A DNA stretch of 64,000 nt. Source: Axinella damicornis. Lineage: Eukaryota > Porifera > Demospongiae > Axinellida > Axinellidae. The stretch spans positions 6,825,283 to 6,889,282 of the forward strand of contig OZ007511.1 of the NCBI GenBank assembly GCA_963931865.1, written 5' to 3'. Under the pieces are notes generated by a model. The model was not told the DNA's origin. It did no database searches and saw nothing but the letters and a program-made list of their open reading frames with translations. Made by a program: the position numbers and the translations under genes. Positions 1 through 12,415 of the stretch are shown here, piece by piece (position 1 is the first letter of the stretch; each line of letters starts with the position of its first letter).

Positions 1-586
1 GCTTGCAGTATAATGCGATTAACCTCATTTCCAGGCCCTGTACGAAACCTGGGATCATAATTATCCTTAGTCATTATCTGGACTGCATGATTTCACTCGA
101 TGATCATGACATGATCCGTCCTTATGAATTTTCATGACTCAAGAGGAAACATATTATTCATTAAAATCGCCTGAATCAGAGCTAGCTATATAGCTAGCTG
201 GAGCCGGAGACACGGAGTAAGAAGCGACTGAGGTGTGTTGATTCCTGCGGGAGTACTACTACGTCGAAGCGGAGACGTACAGATGGATAGCCTCGTTCCC
301 AGGCTCCCCCTTGTGCATGCGGTGAAGAAAAATACAAAGGGGGTGATCCTGGTATGCTTTCGCACGTGATCCACGGCACTGACGTGTGTCGAGGTCACAA
401 AACATCAGCAGTCTGAGTGTAAGCGTTCATGTCACTCACGTGCAGTAGCTGCTGTACATTGTATGTAGTTTTGAAGCATGGAACCGAGACTTACAAGTCT
501 TAACCTGTAGAAGCGTAAAGAAACACCACGCTGTGCAGTAAATGGCACTCATCAATTCTCGTCACCGGACAGTCTGGAACGAGCAA
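1..586. other. non-coding stretch, partial hairpin-element end
   Basis: No exon-like reading frame is supported. Around 289-306 the sequence matches one end (TAGCCTCGTTCCCAGG) of the small inverted-repeat family annotated elsewhere here, but no partner end was found, so this is a solo or truncated copy. Confidence 0.4.
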
Positions 587-1893
587 GTTGCATTTCGTAG
601 CTTATAACTGAACTGTACCGCAAGCCACGGGTGTCAGGTAACCTTCAGAGGTGGAATATGACATGCCATCACTAAATCCCTTTTAATTATTCGGAGAAAA
701 TGTTTTGCCTCTAGTTACCACAAGCAATTGCATTGATGCAAACTAGATAACTAAACCCATATGAACACTCATCACGTACTATACAGTTAGGCATTCCTCC
801 CATGCCAGGTACTTACAACTGAAAACTTCGGTTGAACAGAACGCTATATACTGCTAGCACGAACACTTTCTCTCCTGTGTATAAAAAGATTTCTGTGAAT
901 TTTGAGACATTATGCACAGATCACAACAAAGACTGGTATTGCGAGCTACTAGCTCTTTATGGCGGCCTAGTCTCGGTGCCAGACTATTCTGCGCGAATAG
1001 TCTGGTATCGAGACTAAGACTAAGTTGCATTTCGTAGCTTATAACTGAACTGTACCGCAAGCCACGGGTTTCAGGTAACCTTCAGAGGTGGAATATGACA
1101 TGCCATCACTAAATCCCTTTTAATTATTCGGAGAAAATGTTTTGCCTCTAGTTACCACAAGCAATTGCATTGATGCAAACTAGATAACTAAACCCATATG
1201 AACACTCATCACGTACTATACAGTTAGGCATTCCTCCCATGCCAGGTACTTACAACTGAAAACTTCGGTTGAACAGAACGCTATATACAGCTAGCACGAA
1301 CACTTTCTCTCCTGTGTGTAAAAAGATTTCTGTGAATTTTGAGACATTATGCACAGATCACAACAAAGACTGGTATTGCGAGCTACTAGCTCTTTATGGC
1401 GGCCTAGTCTCGGTACCAGACTATTCTGCGCGAATAGTCTGGTATCGAGACTAAAACTAAGTTGCATTTCGTAGCTTATAACTGAACTGTACCGCAAGCC
1501 ACGGGTGTCAGGTAACCTTCAGAGGTGGAATATGACATGCCATCACTAAATCCCTTTTAATTATTCGGAGAAAATGTTTTGCCTCTAGTTACCACAAGCA
1601 ATTGCATTGATGCAAACTAGATAACTAAACCCATATGAACACTCATCACGTACTATACAGTTAGGCATTCCTCCCATGCCAGGTACTTACAACTGAAAAC
1701 TTCGGTTGAACAGAACGCTATATACAGCTAGCACGAAAACTTTCTCTCCTGTGTGTAAAAAGATTTCTCTGTGAATTTTGAGATATTATGCACAGATCAC
1801 AACAAAGACTGGTATTGCGAGCTACTAGCTCTTTATGGCGGCCTAGTCTCGGTGCCAGACTATTCTGCGCGAATAGTCTGGTATCGAGACTAA
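587..1893. repeat. three tandem copies of a 437-bp unit
   Basis: The same unit starts at 587, 1024 and 1461 (GTTGCATTTCGTAGC) and the copies differ at only a few positions. Each unit ends in an inverted repeat around AGTCTCGGTGCCAGACTATT and AATAGTCTGGTATCGAGACT, a hairpin with arms of roughly 20 nt. The 60-68 residue frames inside are repeated with the unit and resemble no family I know, so I do not call them genes. Confidence 0.95.
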
Positions 1894-2271
1894 TGGCGGC
1901 CATTCAGTTCTGAGTAGAAAGTGAACAAACCACCCAAGACATGAGAGGAAAACTGCATAGAGAAACTGTTTATTGAATAATGTAGCTACGTACCTCTTTA
2001 GACGCTGAGTGCAAACTCATGTAGAGAACAAGAACGAGAACGATTTGAATTGAGAGGCCACCTTTTAAACGAGAGCTGTTTCCGGTGCATGTAGCTAGAA
2101 ATACGTCGTACGTAATCCGTGTCAACGCCCACGTCGCATCACTGCCTATAATTGGGCAAGCGTCGTAGTCGAGAGCGGCTCCCGCTGTTGTCGATATGTC
2201 TCCCGTAACCGTAAATATATGGCGCATGCAATATAGGTAAAAGAGTTATGCAGTGGAGGAAGGCTGCCCTG
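1894..2271. other. no recognisable feature
   Basis: Short frames on the minus strand have no recognisable domain and no clear splice context. Nothing else seen. Confidence 0.5.
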
Positions 2272-2406
2272 GCCTTGTTCCCAGGCCTACCCCGTTTTTT
2301 CTGTACTTCGGTTTGCGTTGACAATAATACACGGATCCCTGTATTATTGTCAACGCAAACCAAAGAACAGAAAAAAACGGGGTTACCGTAGGCCTGGGAA
2401 CGAGGC
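2272..2406. mobile_element. hairpin MITE, GCCTCGTTCCCAGG family
   Basis: The left end GCCTTGTTCCCAGGCC pairs with the right end GGCCTGGGAACGAGGC. The interior is nearly palindromic around GACAATAATACACGGATCCC, so the whole element folds into one stem. I could not see a target duplication for this copy. Confidence 0.75.
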
Positions 2407-3028
2407 TATTGTCGCCCCTTACTTGAAACAATAAAATAATTGACTCTGAAGTCGAGGCAGTTGATTTGGATGGAATAAAGTGAGCAGGAGAAATGATACA
2501 AGTCTTCAGACGTGGAAGACCGGACCAGTGCCAACCCAAAACTGACCCCGGAGGCCCATGCAGCCATGTTACAGAAGTGAAGGTCCGCAATACCATACCA
2601 GAGAAGGTTGAGCACCCTGGTAGCTACCCGAGCTACTGTACATCCACAGTTTTGTCTGACAATTTGATAACAAGCCTTGTAAGTCCCACTAGAGTTGTTT
2701 TTTGTAGCTAAGTCCTGATTAGAGGCACAGTGCTGGTCACACACGTACAGGCTAAGGTCAGAACAGATCGATGATCCAACTTCCGAGATTGCATGGGCAA
2801 TGCTCCGAACATGATCGATCCAGGCCAGAGTGATCGACCCTCACAGTTACCGGTCCACCCAACAACTTTTTAATATCAGCCCGATCCCTTGGGAACAGTG
2901 TGCTTTGCCCATGAACCCCCCTCACTGGTTAAAAGTATTCATAACTGAGGTCTTAGACAGTAACTGTTATATTATGGGATGTTGTTTCAAAATTATGGGG
3001 CATTATAATTATTATATACTTGTCAGTA
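2407..3028. other. no recognisable feature
   Basis: Overlapping short frames on both strands, none with a domain or conserved motif. Nothing else seen. Confidence 0.4.
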
Positions 3029-3165
3029 AGTCCTCCTCTGTATAACTACAGTATTGCGCCAAGTGTCTGAGCTGTTACGGCCAGAAACACAGTATACTAG
3101 TAGTCCTCCTCTGTATAACTACAGTATGGCGCCAAGTGTCTGAGCTGTTACGGCCAGAAACAAGC
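3029..3165. repeat. 73-bp tandem duplication
   Basis: AGTCCTCCTCTGTATAACTA begins at 3029 and again at 3102, and the copies are nearly identical through GTTACGGCCAGAAACA. Confidence 0.9.
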
Positions 3166-3608
3166 AAGTCAATTCAAAAAGCACCCTCAGTTTGACTTTT
3201 ACTTCTGCTGTCCCTTTTCCAGCAATAAATAAAGTAAGTAGCTAATGATGGTCCAGTTAGCTCAGCGATTGGCTCTGCCCAGTGCATCCACCCCTTTCTG
3301 CCTTGGCAAACGCCGTTAACAGTGAGTATAATCATTACTACTAACAACCAGGGGCACTCTTCCAGGGACGCTACACACCCTAGGCAACGCTATAATTATG
3401 TCATGTGCAGATGCCAATTTATGCCATGGGGAGATTTCAATAAACTTCATCCCATAACAGCCAGTGATTTATACACACGTAGCCCAAAAATTTACCAGCT
3501 ATAGTTCACTAGTCTTGTTACCAGACTAGCTCCCATACCCCCAAAGGGGGAGGAAGAGTCTGCATACAGAAATTTGCCATTATGGGCTACAGCTTGCATG
3601 AGGATTCC

Positions 3609-3724
3609 TAGCCTCGTTCCAGGCTCCTCCCCAGCTTTTTGTCGCATACTGTACAGTACGCGACAAAAAGATGGGGAGGACAGTATGCGACGAAAACCTG
3701 GGGAGGAGCCTGGGAACAAGGCTA
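3609..3724. mobile_element. MITE, TAGCCTCG family, with target duplication
   Basis: Ends are TAGCCTCGTTCC and GGGAACAAGGCTA. The interior is an inverted repeat of CCTCCCCAGCTTTTTGTCGC. The flanking AGGATTCC occurs on both sides (3601-3608 and 3725-3732), an 8-bp target duplication, or up to 10 bp if the shared TA is counted. Confidence 0.85.
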
Positions 3725-3734
3725 AGGATTCCTA

Positions 3735-4202
3735 CATGTAAGTGCTCATTGAAGGTGCTCTCATTCCCAGGCCCACATGCAAAATGCGGAAGTGAGCCTG
3801 GTGACACTTGGCAAAATTCCTGTAGCTATGTGCTGAGCTCAGCAGTCTTGATTTCGGGTAGGCAAATCACGTTCGTCCATTGCCAATTAATTTACCCTGT
3901 GAAAAGTGTAGCCGTTTGATAAAACCGCTGTTCTAGCCTTCAAGACTCACCTCTGGTCGCTCCTTGGCAAGGACTTTCTACTTCGCCATCACCAACAGTA
4001 CTACATAGCATACTCCAACACTAATGTGTTACGTATACACGTTGACCAAAATTGTGAATGTCGTTAGGCCATCAAAGAAATTCTAGTAGCCTAGATTGGC
4101 CTGGAAGACTGGTAACAGGTTAGCTGTGAGTTGTAGCCACACCCTTTGTTAACTGAAGGTCACTTTCCCCGCGTACTTTAGCCTCTGCAGTGGGAGACTT
4201 GT
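3735..4202. other. no recognisable feature
   Basis: No exon, RNA gene or repeat that I can support. Confidence 0.4.
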
Positions 4203-4480
4203 GGCAAATAATGTGCTCATTGATAGCTCTCGATCATGCACATATCCTAGCTTCAGAAAAGCCAGTGGTGCCATTCTATACACAAGGTTTGAGGAATACA
4301 TTGACTGTAATTTATGTGGGGTGGCCGAAGGTGTCCATGTAGCGATGCCTTTACAGGAATTTAGTGTTGCAAGGAGTGGGGTCAGAATACTTTAGAGTTA
4401 CAGCACCTTGTGATAGAGGCTCACAAAATAACAAGGGCTATACCAGCACAGTAATACAGTAATCTAGTTACTGCTTGATG
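4203..4480. repeat. diverged repeat, partner at 7403-7695
   Basis: Shared blocks in the same order include TTGATAGCTCTCGA, TGCCTTTACAGGAA, AGTGTTGCAAG, GAATACTTT and GAGTTACAG. Identity is moderate with small insertions, indicating an old duplication or two copies of one dispersed repeat. No coding potential is shared. Confidence 0.8.
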
Positions 4481-4588
4481 TAGGTGATAGAATACCATAG
4501 CATACCATGTATAGAGCAACATCCAAGCATTGTGAATAAGCAGTGAATAAGCAGGGCCATTCTGCAGCTATAACACTCCAGATATTGT

Positions 4589-5170
4589 GTGTGGATATCA
4601 GCTGACCTTTTCTGGTCCAAGCACATCATGACTGTCACCTGCAAGTCACGCCGACTCCTGGGATACATATTCAGAACCTTCTCCCCCCACTGTTCGCCAA
4701 CTGCTATTATGACCCTCTACAGAGCCCAGGTCTTGCCTATTCTCGATTATGGTTGTATTATCTGGGATCCCCATTTTAGGAAAGACTCTGCTCTACTTGA
4801 AAGTGTTCAACTGTTTGCAACCCGAATGGCTACGAAGTCCTGGAATGCAAGTGCCGTATCCCTCAACTCTAAACTTAATCTAAGTACACTGTCTAGTAGA
4901 AGAACATATTTTAAAGTACTTTATGTTTATAAGTTTCTGAATGGTCACCTTTATTGTCCTCCTGATCTTTTTATTTGGCGCCTAAATGTAAAAGTTAGAG
5001 TTTGCCACCCCAAACAATTGCTACAGCCTTTCGCTAAGACTAGCGCATTTTCCAGCTCTTACATTGTATCCTCTGTTAAGTTATGGAATTTCCTGCCTGC
5101 CGAGCTTGTTTTTAACCCTTGTATTAGTTTATTTAAAAGTACTGTAAAAAACCTTTATTTCACTCCTTAA
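4589..5170 (+). pseudogene. LINE reverse-transcriptase 3' fragment
   Basis: A 193-residue open frame that resembles the region downstream of the catalytic core of non-LTR (jockey/CR1-like) reverse transcriptases: a segment like ILDYGCIIWDPHFRKD, followed by ESVQLFATRM and a C-terminal block with SVKLWNFLPAELV. The catalytic YxDD motif lies upstream in intact elements and is absent here, so the copy is 5' truncated as usual for LINEs. An AT-rich tail (ATATTATATATTATATAT) follows the stop. Family assignment comes from remembered motif patterns and was not searched. Confidence 0.8.
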
Positions 5171-7402
5171 CGTATAATATATTATATATTATATATATAT
5201 CATCCATTTGCTTATTATTTTGTGTTCTGTCATGCCGTTTTATTTTTTCTTTCGGTTCCTTCATACTAGCCCTTGGCTATTGGAACCATTTAGAAATATA
5301 TATAAAAAAAGATACTACGCCAAGGACCACAATGGGGATTACACCCCCCCCCCCCCCCCTCCCCCATGCTAGGCATTGAGACCATGGGGTTTAGAGGAAT
5401 GAAAATTGTGACTGCATGCCGTGCAATCTCTCAGATGCAAGTTAATATTATTGCTGTAACCCTTGACCAGCGTTAAATGATGTAGGTTAGCAATTGGAAG
5501 GGTAAAACGTGATTGAACTGGTTCACATCAGTATGTGGCCATTGTGTTGACCTGGATTGAATCCTGATTAGGAGGTGGTGTAAACAGCTGGAATGCGGTT
5601 TATAAGTGGATTATCTGCTGCACATGAAGCTGTCAGTACTCATGACAAGTAGTCCAGCCCCACAGCCACTGAAGTGCAGGTTGTGAGAGAAGATTCATGA
5701 GCTAAACTGGCTCAAAAGTTGCATAGAAGATTCATGAGCTATACTGGCTCAAAAGTTGCATGTGTGGACATGTCTAATCCGGATTCTAATCCAGTTTAAA
5801 GTAACCCGGTTTAGTAGTGTAAACGCAGCTTATGACAACAGAAAGGTTTATACGAAACGCCTGAACCACAGACACAGGTGTCATTAATATTTCTGTGAAT
5901 TTCTCAGCCCACCCAACATCCACCTATATAGCTGCTTTATAAGATCCAGCTGCAAATGAGAGTGCAGCATTAGTCTCACTACTAACTATGGGGAAAATGG
6001 GAGAAACGAATCTGTACTTAGCATAGCACACTTCAGTATCTTAACAATTTTCTTGTCTGTTATAACAGTTGCACACTATTCTAGATATAACATACTCCAG
6101 GCATGAATTTGAGCGTACCAAAAGGTCGTGAAAGCCTTATCTCTCTACATTCTATTGCTACATGCCTCAAAAATCTTGCCTAAAGTGTGAGGATTGTGCT
6201 GGATTTGGGCAAGAGACTTTGTATGTGAACGGCAGCATACCCACTGTCCTGAAGGGGTTCAAATGTAATTCTGGCAAATGGCGCAAGAGATTCCTGTCAT
6301 TCCTTCATTCTGCAGGGAACAGTAAACCATTATGCTAAGCGACAGGAATCCTATTCAATAACTAAACTAATAGTGATAAACAGTGATAAGGTTTCAGCAA
6401 GAGGAAGTATATAGTTAGCTAGATAGCTAAGCCTGAAACATATGCAACCCCATGTATCATCATGCAGTAGGTTAAAATTAGCTAAAGTTCAGAGAATTAA
6501 TGCATGGAAAAGTGTTTAAAAGGTGTAAGGCCATCAAAGGGGTCAAGGACTGATTTCTACTCACTATTCCAACTGCATACCACACATGCTACACTGAGTA
6601 TACTGTCCTCTACGGCAGCTATATAGCTATAGAGTTGTTACTTCAATTTATCCCAAGCAACCACGTTCCCATTCCCAGTGTGATGTTGCAGTGCCTGAAC
6701 CTCCTTGGTTCTCTACTTCAACTCCTCAAAGGGTGGAACAGTTGTAGTGAATCATTGTTTGCGCTCCTGCTCGAAACGATTGTTGTAGCTAGTACGTATA
6801 TACACACATTTTACTCACATGCTAAATAGCTAATCCCTTGCAACAGTATGTTAAAACATAAGCAAACTCTGTATTGCAGCTTACTATAACATTTGCTGTT
6901 ACAAGCAGTTGAACTTCATGATTTATAACTCCATTTTGTGTCTGCCAATTATTTGGTTCTGAGAGTGGTGGTACTAGCAAACGGAAATCTGAAAAGGAAT
7001 ATTCATTCTGTTGTAGCATAGTAATCATAGGAGGCCGAATATAGCATCCAAAACTCAATGAACTGGTCAGCTAGACAATGCCACCACCTTAACTTATAGG
7101 TCATATTCACGTTGGCTTTACAGTCTGACACCATCTAGCTATTACAGGATTTCTTGCATCTTATGCAACAATATTATGGTAGTGCAAACTCACTAATGAT
7201 GTCTTGTTCCTAGATTGCTTTTCTCTTGTGATAATCATTGCAATGCCGTAAATTCTTGGTTTAGGCTGTAGTACACTCCGACAGAACGGTTGCATTACCG
7301 TGGACCAAATAGCTGTTGTTTTTTCAAGTGACATACAATAGATTGGCCATGAACTGCTTTTTGTAGCACACCCTTCTTTGCAGGTCACCTTTCCGGTGTA
7401 AC
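5171..7402. other. non-coding stretch
   Basis: Holds an AT-rich LINE tail, a poly-C run at 5344-5360, a local direct repeat (AGATTCATGAGCTA, near 5690 and 5728) and scattered short frames without recognisable domains. No gene supported. Confidence 0.5.
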
Positions 7403-7695
7403 GTGTTCTTGTTGATAGCTCTCGACCTCGGCAACCACATCTTATAGCTGCATATTATGTGGGATGGCCTCAAGTGGTCCATATGGTGATGTATCACAAT
7501 GCCTTTACAGGAAGATAGTGTTGCAAGATGGAGTGGAGTCGGAATACTTTTGAGTTACAGTGCTGACCTTGTCATAGCATAGATATTAGAGTCCACAGAC
7601 TCTAACATCTATGGTCATAGGGGGCAGGAAGTCTGCTGACAAGGGCAATACCCACACAAGAACCTAGTTACTCTTGCTGTTGTGTGATGTAATTA
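7403..7695. repeat. diverged repeat, partner at 4203-4480
   Basis: Second copy of the unit described at 4203; contains GATAGCTCTCGA, ATGCCTTTACAGGAA and TTTGAGTTACAGTG in the same order. Confidence 0.8.
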
Positions 7696-8024
7696 TGCAT
7701 GCTGGCTACATGTATAGAGATTTATGATCAGTTACAAGGTTGATAGTCATACAGTGTATGAAATAACAAAATGAAATGATTTACCCAAAAGCATCAAATG
7801 GTGGACATCCAAACATGTCTCTTGGAGTGTGGGGATTTCCAGTCTCATCACGGGAATATGGATGCAAGAAAGAACTAAAGCCTGCATGAATGATTAGTAA
7901 ATCGTAATTCCTTTGCAAACCATCCATCAATTCAACGAATAACTACTGGACTCCAAATATAAGGCTTGTGACTAGATCATAATAGTATATATTTGACAAG
8001 CTTGCGGCAGGTAAACTTTCTGTT

Positions 8025-8054
8025 TGTAACGTGAACACGTAGTTTCACTGTAAC
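8025..8054 (-). repeat. inverted LTR-end fragment at 5' boundary
   Basis: TGTAACGTGAACACGTAG and the bases after it are the reverse complement, with two differences, of the last 29 bp of the 3' LTR (17581-17609). The retrotransposon therefore ends in a short inverted repeat instead of a direct 5' LTR. Confidence 0.85.
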
Positions 8055-8057
8055 AAG

Positions 8058-9864
8058 GTGTCGTCCATGCAGGAGGCTTTCGTCCTGGAGGAGAAGGAGA
8101 GAGGTGAGACTGACCTCATCCAGTTCCACATTGACACAGGTGATGCACAACCCAAGAAACAGGCACTTCGCCGAACCCCCTTTGCAGTCCGTCAGGAAGT
8201 CGCACGACAATTGAAAGAGATGCAGGAGACAGGTGTTATCCAACCCTCGACCAGCCCATGGGCAAGCCCAATTGTCCTGGTGCGGAAAAAAGACGGATCG
8301 CTGCGATCGATTACAGACACCTGAATTCTGTGACGAAGGTTGACACTTACCCACTGCCAAGGATTGACGATCTCCTGGATCAGCTTGGCAAAGCCAAATA
8401 CTTCTCCACACACGATCTGGTGTCAGGTTATTGGCAAATTCCTGTTCACCCGGACTCGCAGGAGAAAACGGCATTCGTCACCACCCGCGGCTTGTTTGAA
8501 TTTAGGGTCATGCCGTTTGGGCTCTGCAACACCCCCGCAGCATTTCAACGCCTGATGGAGCGTGTCCTGATGGGACTCAACCCTGAGGACGGAGCCGACT
8601 TTGTTGATGCTTACATTGACGATGTGCTCATATTCTCGCAGACCCTGGAAGAACATTTACATCACCTGTCACTTGTCCTGGACACTGTCAAGAAAGCTGA
8701 TCTGAAGCTCAAGTTGCCCAAGTGCAAATTCTTCCGGAAGGAGGTGGAATTCCTCGGACACCTCGTCACCACCGAAGGCCTGAAGCATAACCATGCTCAC
8801 ACTACAGCTGTGACAGAATTTCCTACTCCTCGAAATGTCAAGGAGATACGGCAGTTTGTGGGTCTTGCTTCCTACTATCGCCGATTCATTCCCAGCTTCG
8901 CCAAGATTGCTCATCCCCTTCATGCCCTAACAAGGAAAGATGAGTGCCAAGAAGCATTTACCACCCTGAAGCAGAAGCTGTCCTCTGGCCCTGTCCTGGC
9001 ATATCCGGACTTCGGCAAAGATTTCGTCCTGGAAACCGATGCTAGCATCAGAGGGCTAGGTGCAGTCCTCTCCCAGAAGCAGAGTGATGGGAAGTTGCAC
9101 CCGATTGCATTTGCTAGCAGAGCTCTTTCCCCACCAGAAAAGAACTACGCGGTGACAGAGCTGGAACCCTTGCAGTGGTGTGGGCCTGCAGCCACTACCA
9201 TGCATACCTCTACGGACACGATGTGACCGTGTACACTGACCATTCAGCAGTGAAGGCAATCCTCGAGACCCCTAGCCCCAGTGGAAAACATGCACGTTGG
9301 TGGAGCAGAGTCTATGGCTCAGGAGTAAAGTCAGTTCAGATCATTTACCGAGCAGGAAAGGACAATGCCAATGCTGATGCTCTGTCACGCAATCCACAGC
9401 TCACAGCCCTTGCAGAAGACATGGCTGATACTGACGTTCAAGTTGCAGCAATCACCACGACCAATGCACCTGAGCTGGACATCACCAGCTTGCTTGAAAT
9501 GGAGCCATGGCAGTCAGTCCCCGATGGACTTGGTCCTGAGCAGTGGAAGGATCCTGCTCTTGCTGAGATCATTGCCTTCATTGAGAAAGAGGAGTTGCCT
9601 GCCGAAGAGAAGAGAGCTAAAATAGTGGTTGCCCAAGCATCAATGCTGACCATGGTGGATGACATCTTGTACTAGCTATGTTGACCCTAAGCAGGAGAAC
9701 AAGAGAAGGGTTGTTGTGCCAAAACAATTGAGGAAACAGATCATGGAGGAGAATCACAGTGGTCCCATGGCTGGACACTTCTCTGGAAACAGAATGTACA
9801 ATGTTTTAGTCCGGCACTGGTGGTGGCAAGGCATGTACACAGACACCTTCCAGCATTGCAAAAA
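8058..9864 (+). pseudogene. pol: gypsy pol: reverse transcriptase, RNase H, start of integrase (broken)
   Basis: Reverse transcriptase shows the fingers motif around VRKKDGSLR, then IDYRHLN, VMPFGLCNTPAAFQ and the catalytic YIDDVLIFS (near 8610-8640). RNase H follows with ETDASIRGLGAVLSQ (9040) and YTDHSAVKAI (9235), ending in NADALSRN. After that come the two histidines and first cysteine of the integrase HHCC zinc finger (GPMAGHF, then FQHCKN at about 9850). Reading frame is lost at about 8290-8300 and 9165, and a TAG with frame change lies at 9673-9675. The copy is inactive. Codon use is more GC-rich than the flanks, consistent with a recent mobile origin. Confidence 0.93.
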
Positions 9865-9884
9865 TGGCATACCCGAATCTATGG

Positions 9885-9965
9885 AACATGAAATGAAATG
9901 GAATGAAATGGAATGAAATGGAATGAAATGGAATGAAATGGAATGAAATGGAATGAAATGGAACG
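9885..9965 (+). repeat. GAATGAAATG tandem array in left terminus
   Basis: The 10-bp word GAATGAAATG repeats about seven times; the right terminus has the inverted, shorter version (CATTCCATTTCATTCC, near 16087-16109). These are sub-terminal repeats of the host element. Confidence 0.95.
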
Positions 9966-10618
9966 GAATAATAGCAGTAGCTGGACCGAGCACGCACGTG
10001 CACGAATTAAGATTGTAAGTAGCTAGCTAGCTGCAGGTAGCTGTAGTACAGCTAGCTGTGAGAGAGTGCTCTTACTTTCGAAGATAAGACTGTGGTGAGA
10101 GCCCCTCGAAGGAGTGTGCAGCGGTGTGATTTTCTTGGGGACATGCCACCAGGAGCTGGGAGAGAGCTCTTATTTTTGACTTGCCCGAAGTGACAAGACT
10201 TCTGTGGTACCTGGTGCAAGCCCATAAGACTTACATGTACCTCGAACGGGTGTGCAGTGGAGTTGTATTCTTTGGGGACATCCTACCGGCCTGTCGTGAA
10301 AGTTAATAGCTTTTTGACACTGGGGGTGACAGTGACTTTTTGCAGATTTTTGTGCAGCTACGGTCTCCCTCTGTGTTGCACGTATGTGACCAAAAATAGT
10401 TGCCAGAGGAATCTGATGGTTCGCTCCAGGATGATGGTGATGGGAGAATGTTGTCGTGTCTGGGGTGCCCGTGCCTCGGCGTATTCACTGGTCCTCATGA
10501 CCTCATGACATGATAGCTAGCTAGCTACAGGTTACAGCCCATTGGATGAGATATGACATGATCTGATGTGTGCTTGTGTTGCATTATACATCTCTGCTCG
10601 AGGGTATAGAATAATAGT

Positions 10619-10742
10619 CGAGTTTCGAGTTCGAGTTTCGAGTTCGAGTTTCGAGTTCGAGTTTCGAGTTCGAGTTTCGAGTTCGAGTTTCGAGTTCGAG
10701 TTTCGAGTTCGAGTTTCGAGTTCGAGTTTCGAGTTCGAGTTG
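10619..10742. repeat. GAGTTCGAGTTTC minisatellite
   Basis: A 13-bp unit (GAGTTCGAGTTTC) repeated about nine times. A related array of the opposite sense (ACTCGAACTCGA) lies at 12772-12822. Confidence 0.95.
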
Positions 10743-10937
10743 ACGGTAGTACAATGGGTCGCTCGACATCTCTCGACTCTACAGCAGTTCCATCGAATAC
10801 TGGCGGAGAGTGGAGGTTGCTACGTACCGGGGGGTTTTCTCGAGATGCTGTTCACATCCACGCAAAAATAGTAAGTACGCGGAACAGAGAAATTAGTATT
10901 TGGGGGGATGTACAGCCCTATTTGGGATGAATTTTCT

Positions 10938-11646
10938 TAGTCTCGTGCCCAGACCACACCCCGAGGGAGAGACGGTCTGGTGAACGAAGTCGAATTTCTT
11001 GGGCTTGAAGCATACTACGGAATGTGTAATCATTGTATAATCCCGTGGTGTTAAGTGCCTGCGAAAGCTCCTGCTGAAGGCGACCGTGTCAACCAAGCGC
11101 GATCATAGCTACTCACATCGGGAGACAAGATGTACTAACCTTTTGCCGCTCACCCACGGCCCATAGAAGAGTTTTGAAGCATCCTTGTTCGTCCATGGAA
11201 TCTGCTTCCCGTCCGTTTGGCAGTCATTTCAGGCACTTTACGGGGTCAAATACGAAGAACGGCCCCTTAGGGCTAGGGCTAGCATGGAGCCCCTTGTTGT
11301 ACTTGATCCCTTTGCTGACCTCGCTTCCAAAGCTCTCAACTTGATCTTTCATAAGCGATGTCACAGGGCTCGCAACTAGCACAATCGAGCGCAAAGGTCT
11401 TCAGAAGTTGTCGCCACGACGTAGCGTTGCCTTACAGAGTCAGCGTTAAGGGCAAACTGGCATGGCAAAGGCTCTTGGCTGTTGTCTTCTCCAGCTTATA
11501 AGTATCCAAACGATTACTACGTAATTATTAACAATCTCGCGATCTCATTGGTCCTTACCACATTCCGGTAATAAGCCCAAGAAATTCGACTTCGTTCACC
11601 AGACCATCTCTCCCTTCGGGGGGGGTGTGGTCTGGGCACGAGACTA
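10938..11646. mobile_element. 709-bp MITE, TAGTCTCG variant, 9-bp target duplication
   Basis: Left end TAGTCTCGTGCCCAGACC pairs with right end GGTCTGGGCACGAGACTA. The inverted repeat extends inward through the GAACGAAGTCGAATTTCTTG segment. GAATTTTCT is duplicated at 10929-10937 and 11647-11655. No transposase domain in the interior frames. It lies inside the 9866-16132 element and is therefore younger. Confidence 0.93.
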
Positions 11647-12061
11647 GAATTTTCTGTGAAGTAATGCTTGCGGCAGTGGGAACGAGGCTAGGTCATGATC
11701 ACTTGTTTGTGAATGGTCACTGACGCTAGTTGGTGTTTGCACTTTGCACAGAAGTCCGTAACGCAGTTGTATGGTTTACCTTTCCGAGACTGAAGACTAG
11801 TTAGTTAGAGTTCTGTCTTTCCAGCATGATTCGGAGTGAAAACTGTTTACCTTCTTTGCAGAGAATGCTCCGGCATATGGCCGAACCTGCCTTGAACACT
11901 ACAAGACACCTCAGCAGTGTGCAGAGAATACACTGGCATGGCCCGACCCTGGTGGACACTATAATATGACTTAGTTCAGCTGATATGCATGGTTCTGCAG
12001 AGGTGGAAAGCTTGACTACTCACCTCTGACCTGACATAGTCTAAGCATACTCATTTCTAGG

Positions 12062-12415
12062 AAAAAAAAATGTCCAGACTGTTTCAGAAAGATATCAAAC
12101 TGCTTGAGGAGTCCAGAAGTTTGCCCTCAGGATATCGGTGTAGCAAGAGCTATTACATGAGCTATGAGGACCTAATGGACACCTTCCAGCTTCCTGACCT
12201 ATATCAGCGAGGAGCTCAGACTCTCATTACTGTTTAAGATTGTACACGAGTCATTTTCCCCACCAACATTTTTTGTAACCATGAACTCCACATCACATCA
12301 GACTAAACCGTACATGTATCGTCAACCTTTTGCTCATACCAACTCCTTCCTTTATTCATTTGTGCCTCACACTTTCTCTGCATGGAATGCTTTACCTAGT
12401 CACAGTATGTAACGA
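12062..12415 (+). pseudogene. LINE 3' fragment
   Basis: Shifting frames give segments like LPDLYQR, FFVTMNSTSHQTKPYMYRQP and FVPHTFSAWNALPS. The last is the characteristic ALWNALP-type block near the end of non-LTR reverse transcriptase ORFs. Frameshifted and truncated at both ends. Confidence 0.6.

Noticed and set aside
3248..3300. tRNA-like A box (TTAGCTCAGCGATTGG)
   Set aside because: No B box or cloverleaf follows within tRNA distance.
10566..10871. 101-residue frame rich in Phe/Glu/Arg/Val
   Set aside because: Translation of the GAGTTCGAGTTTC minisatellite.
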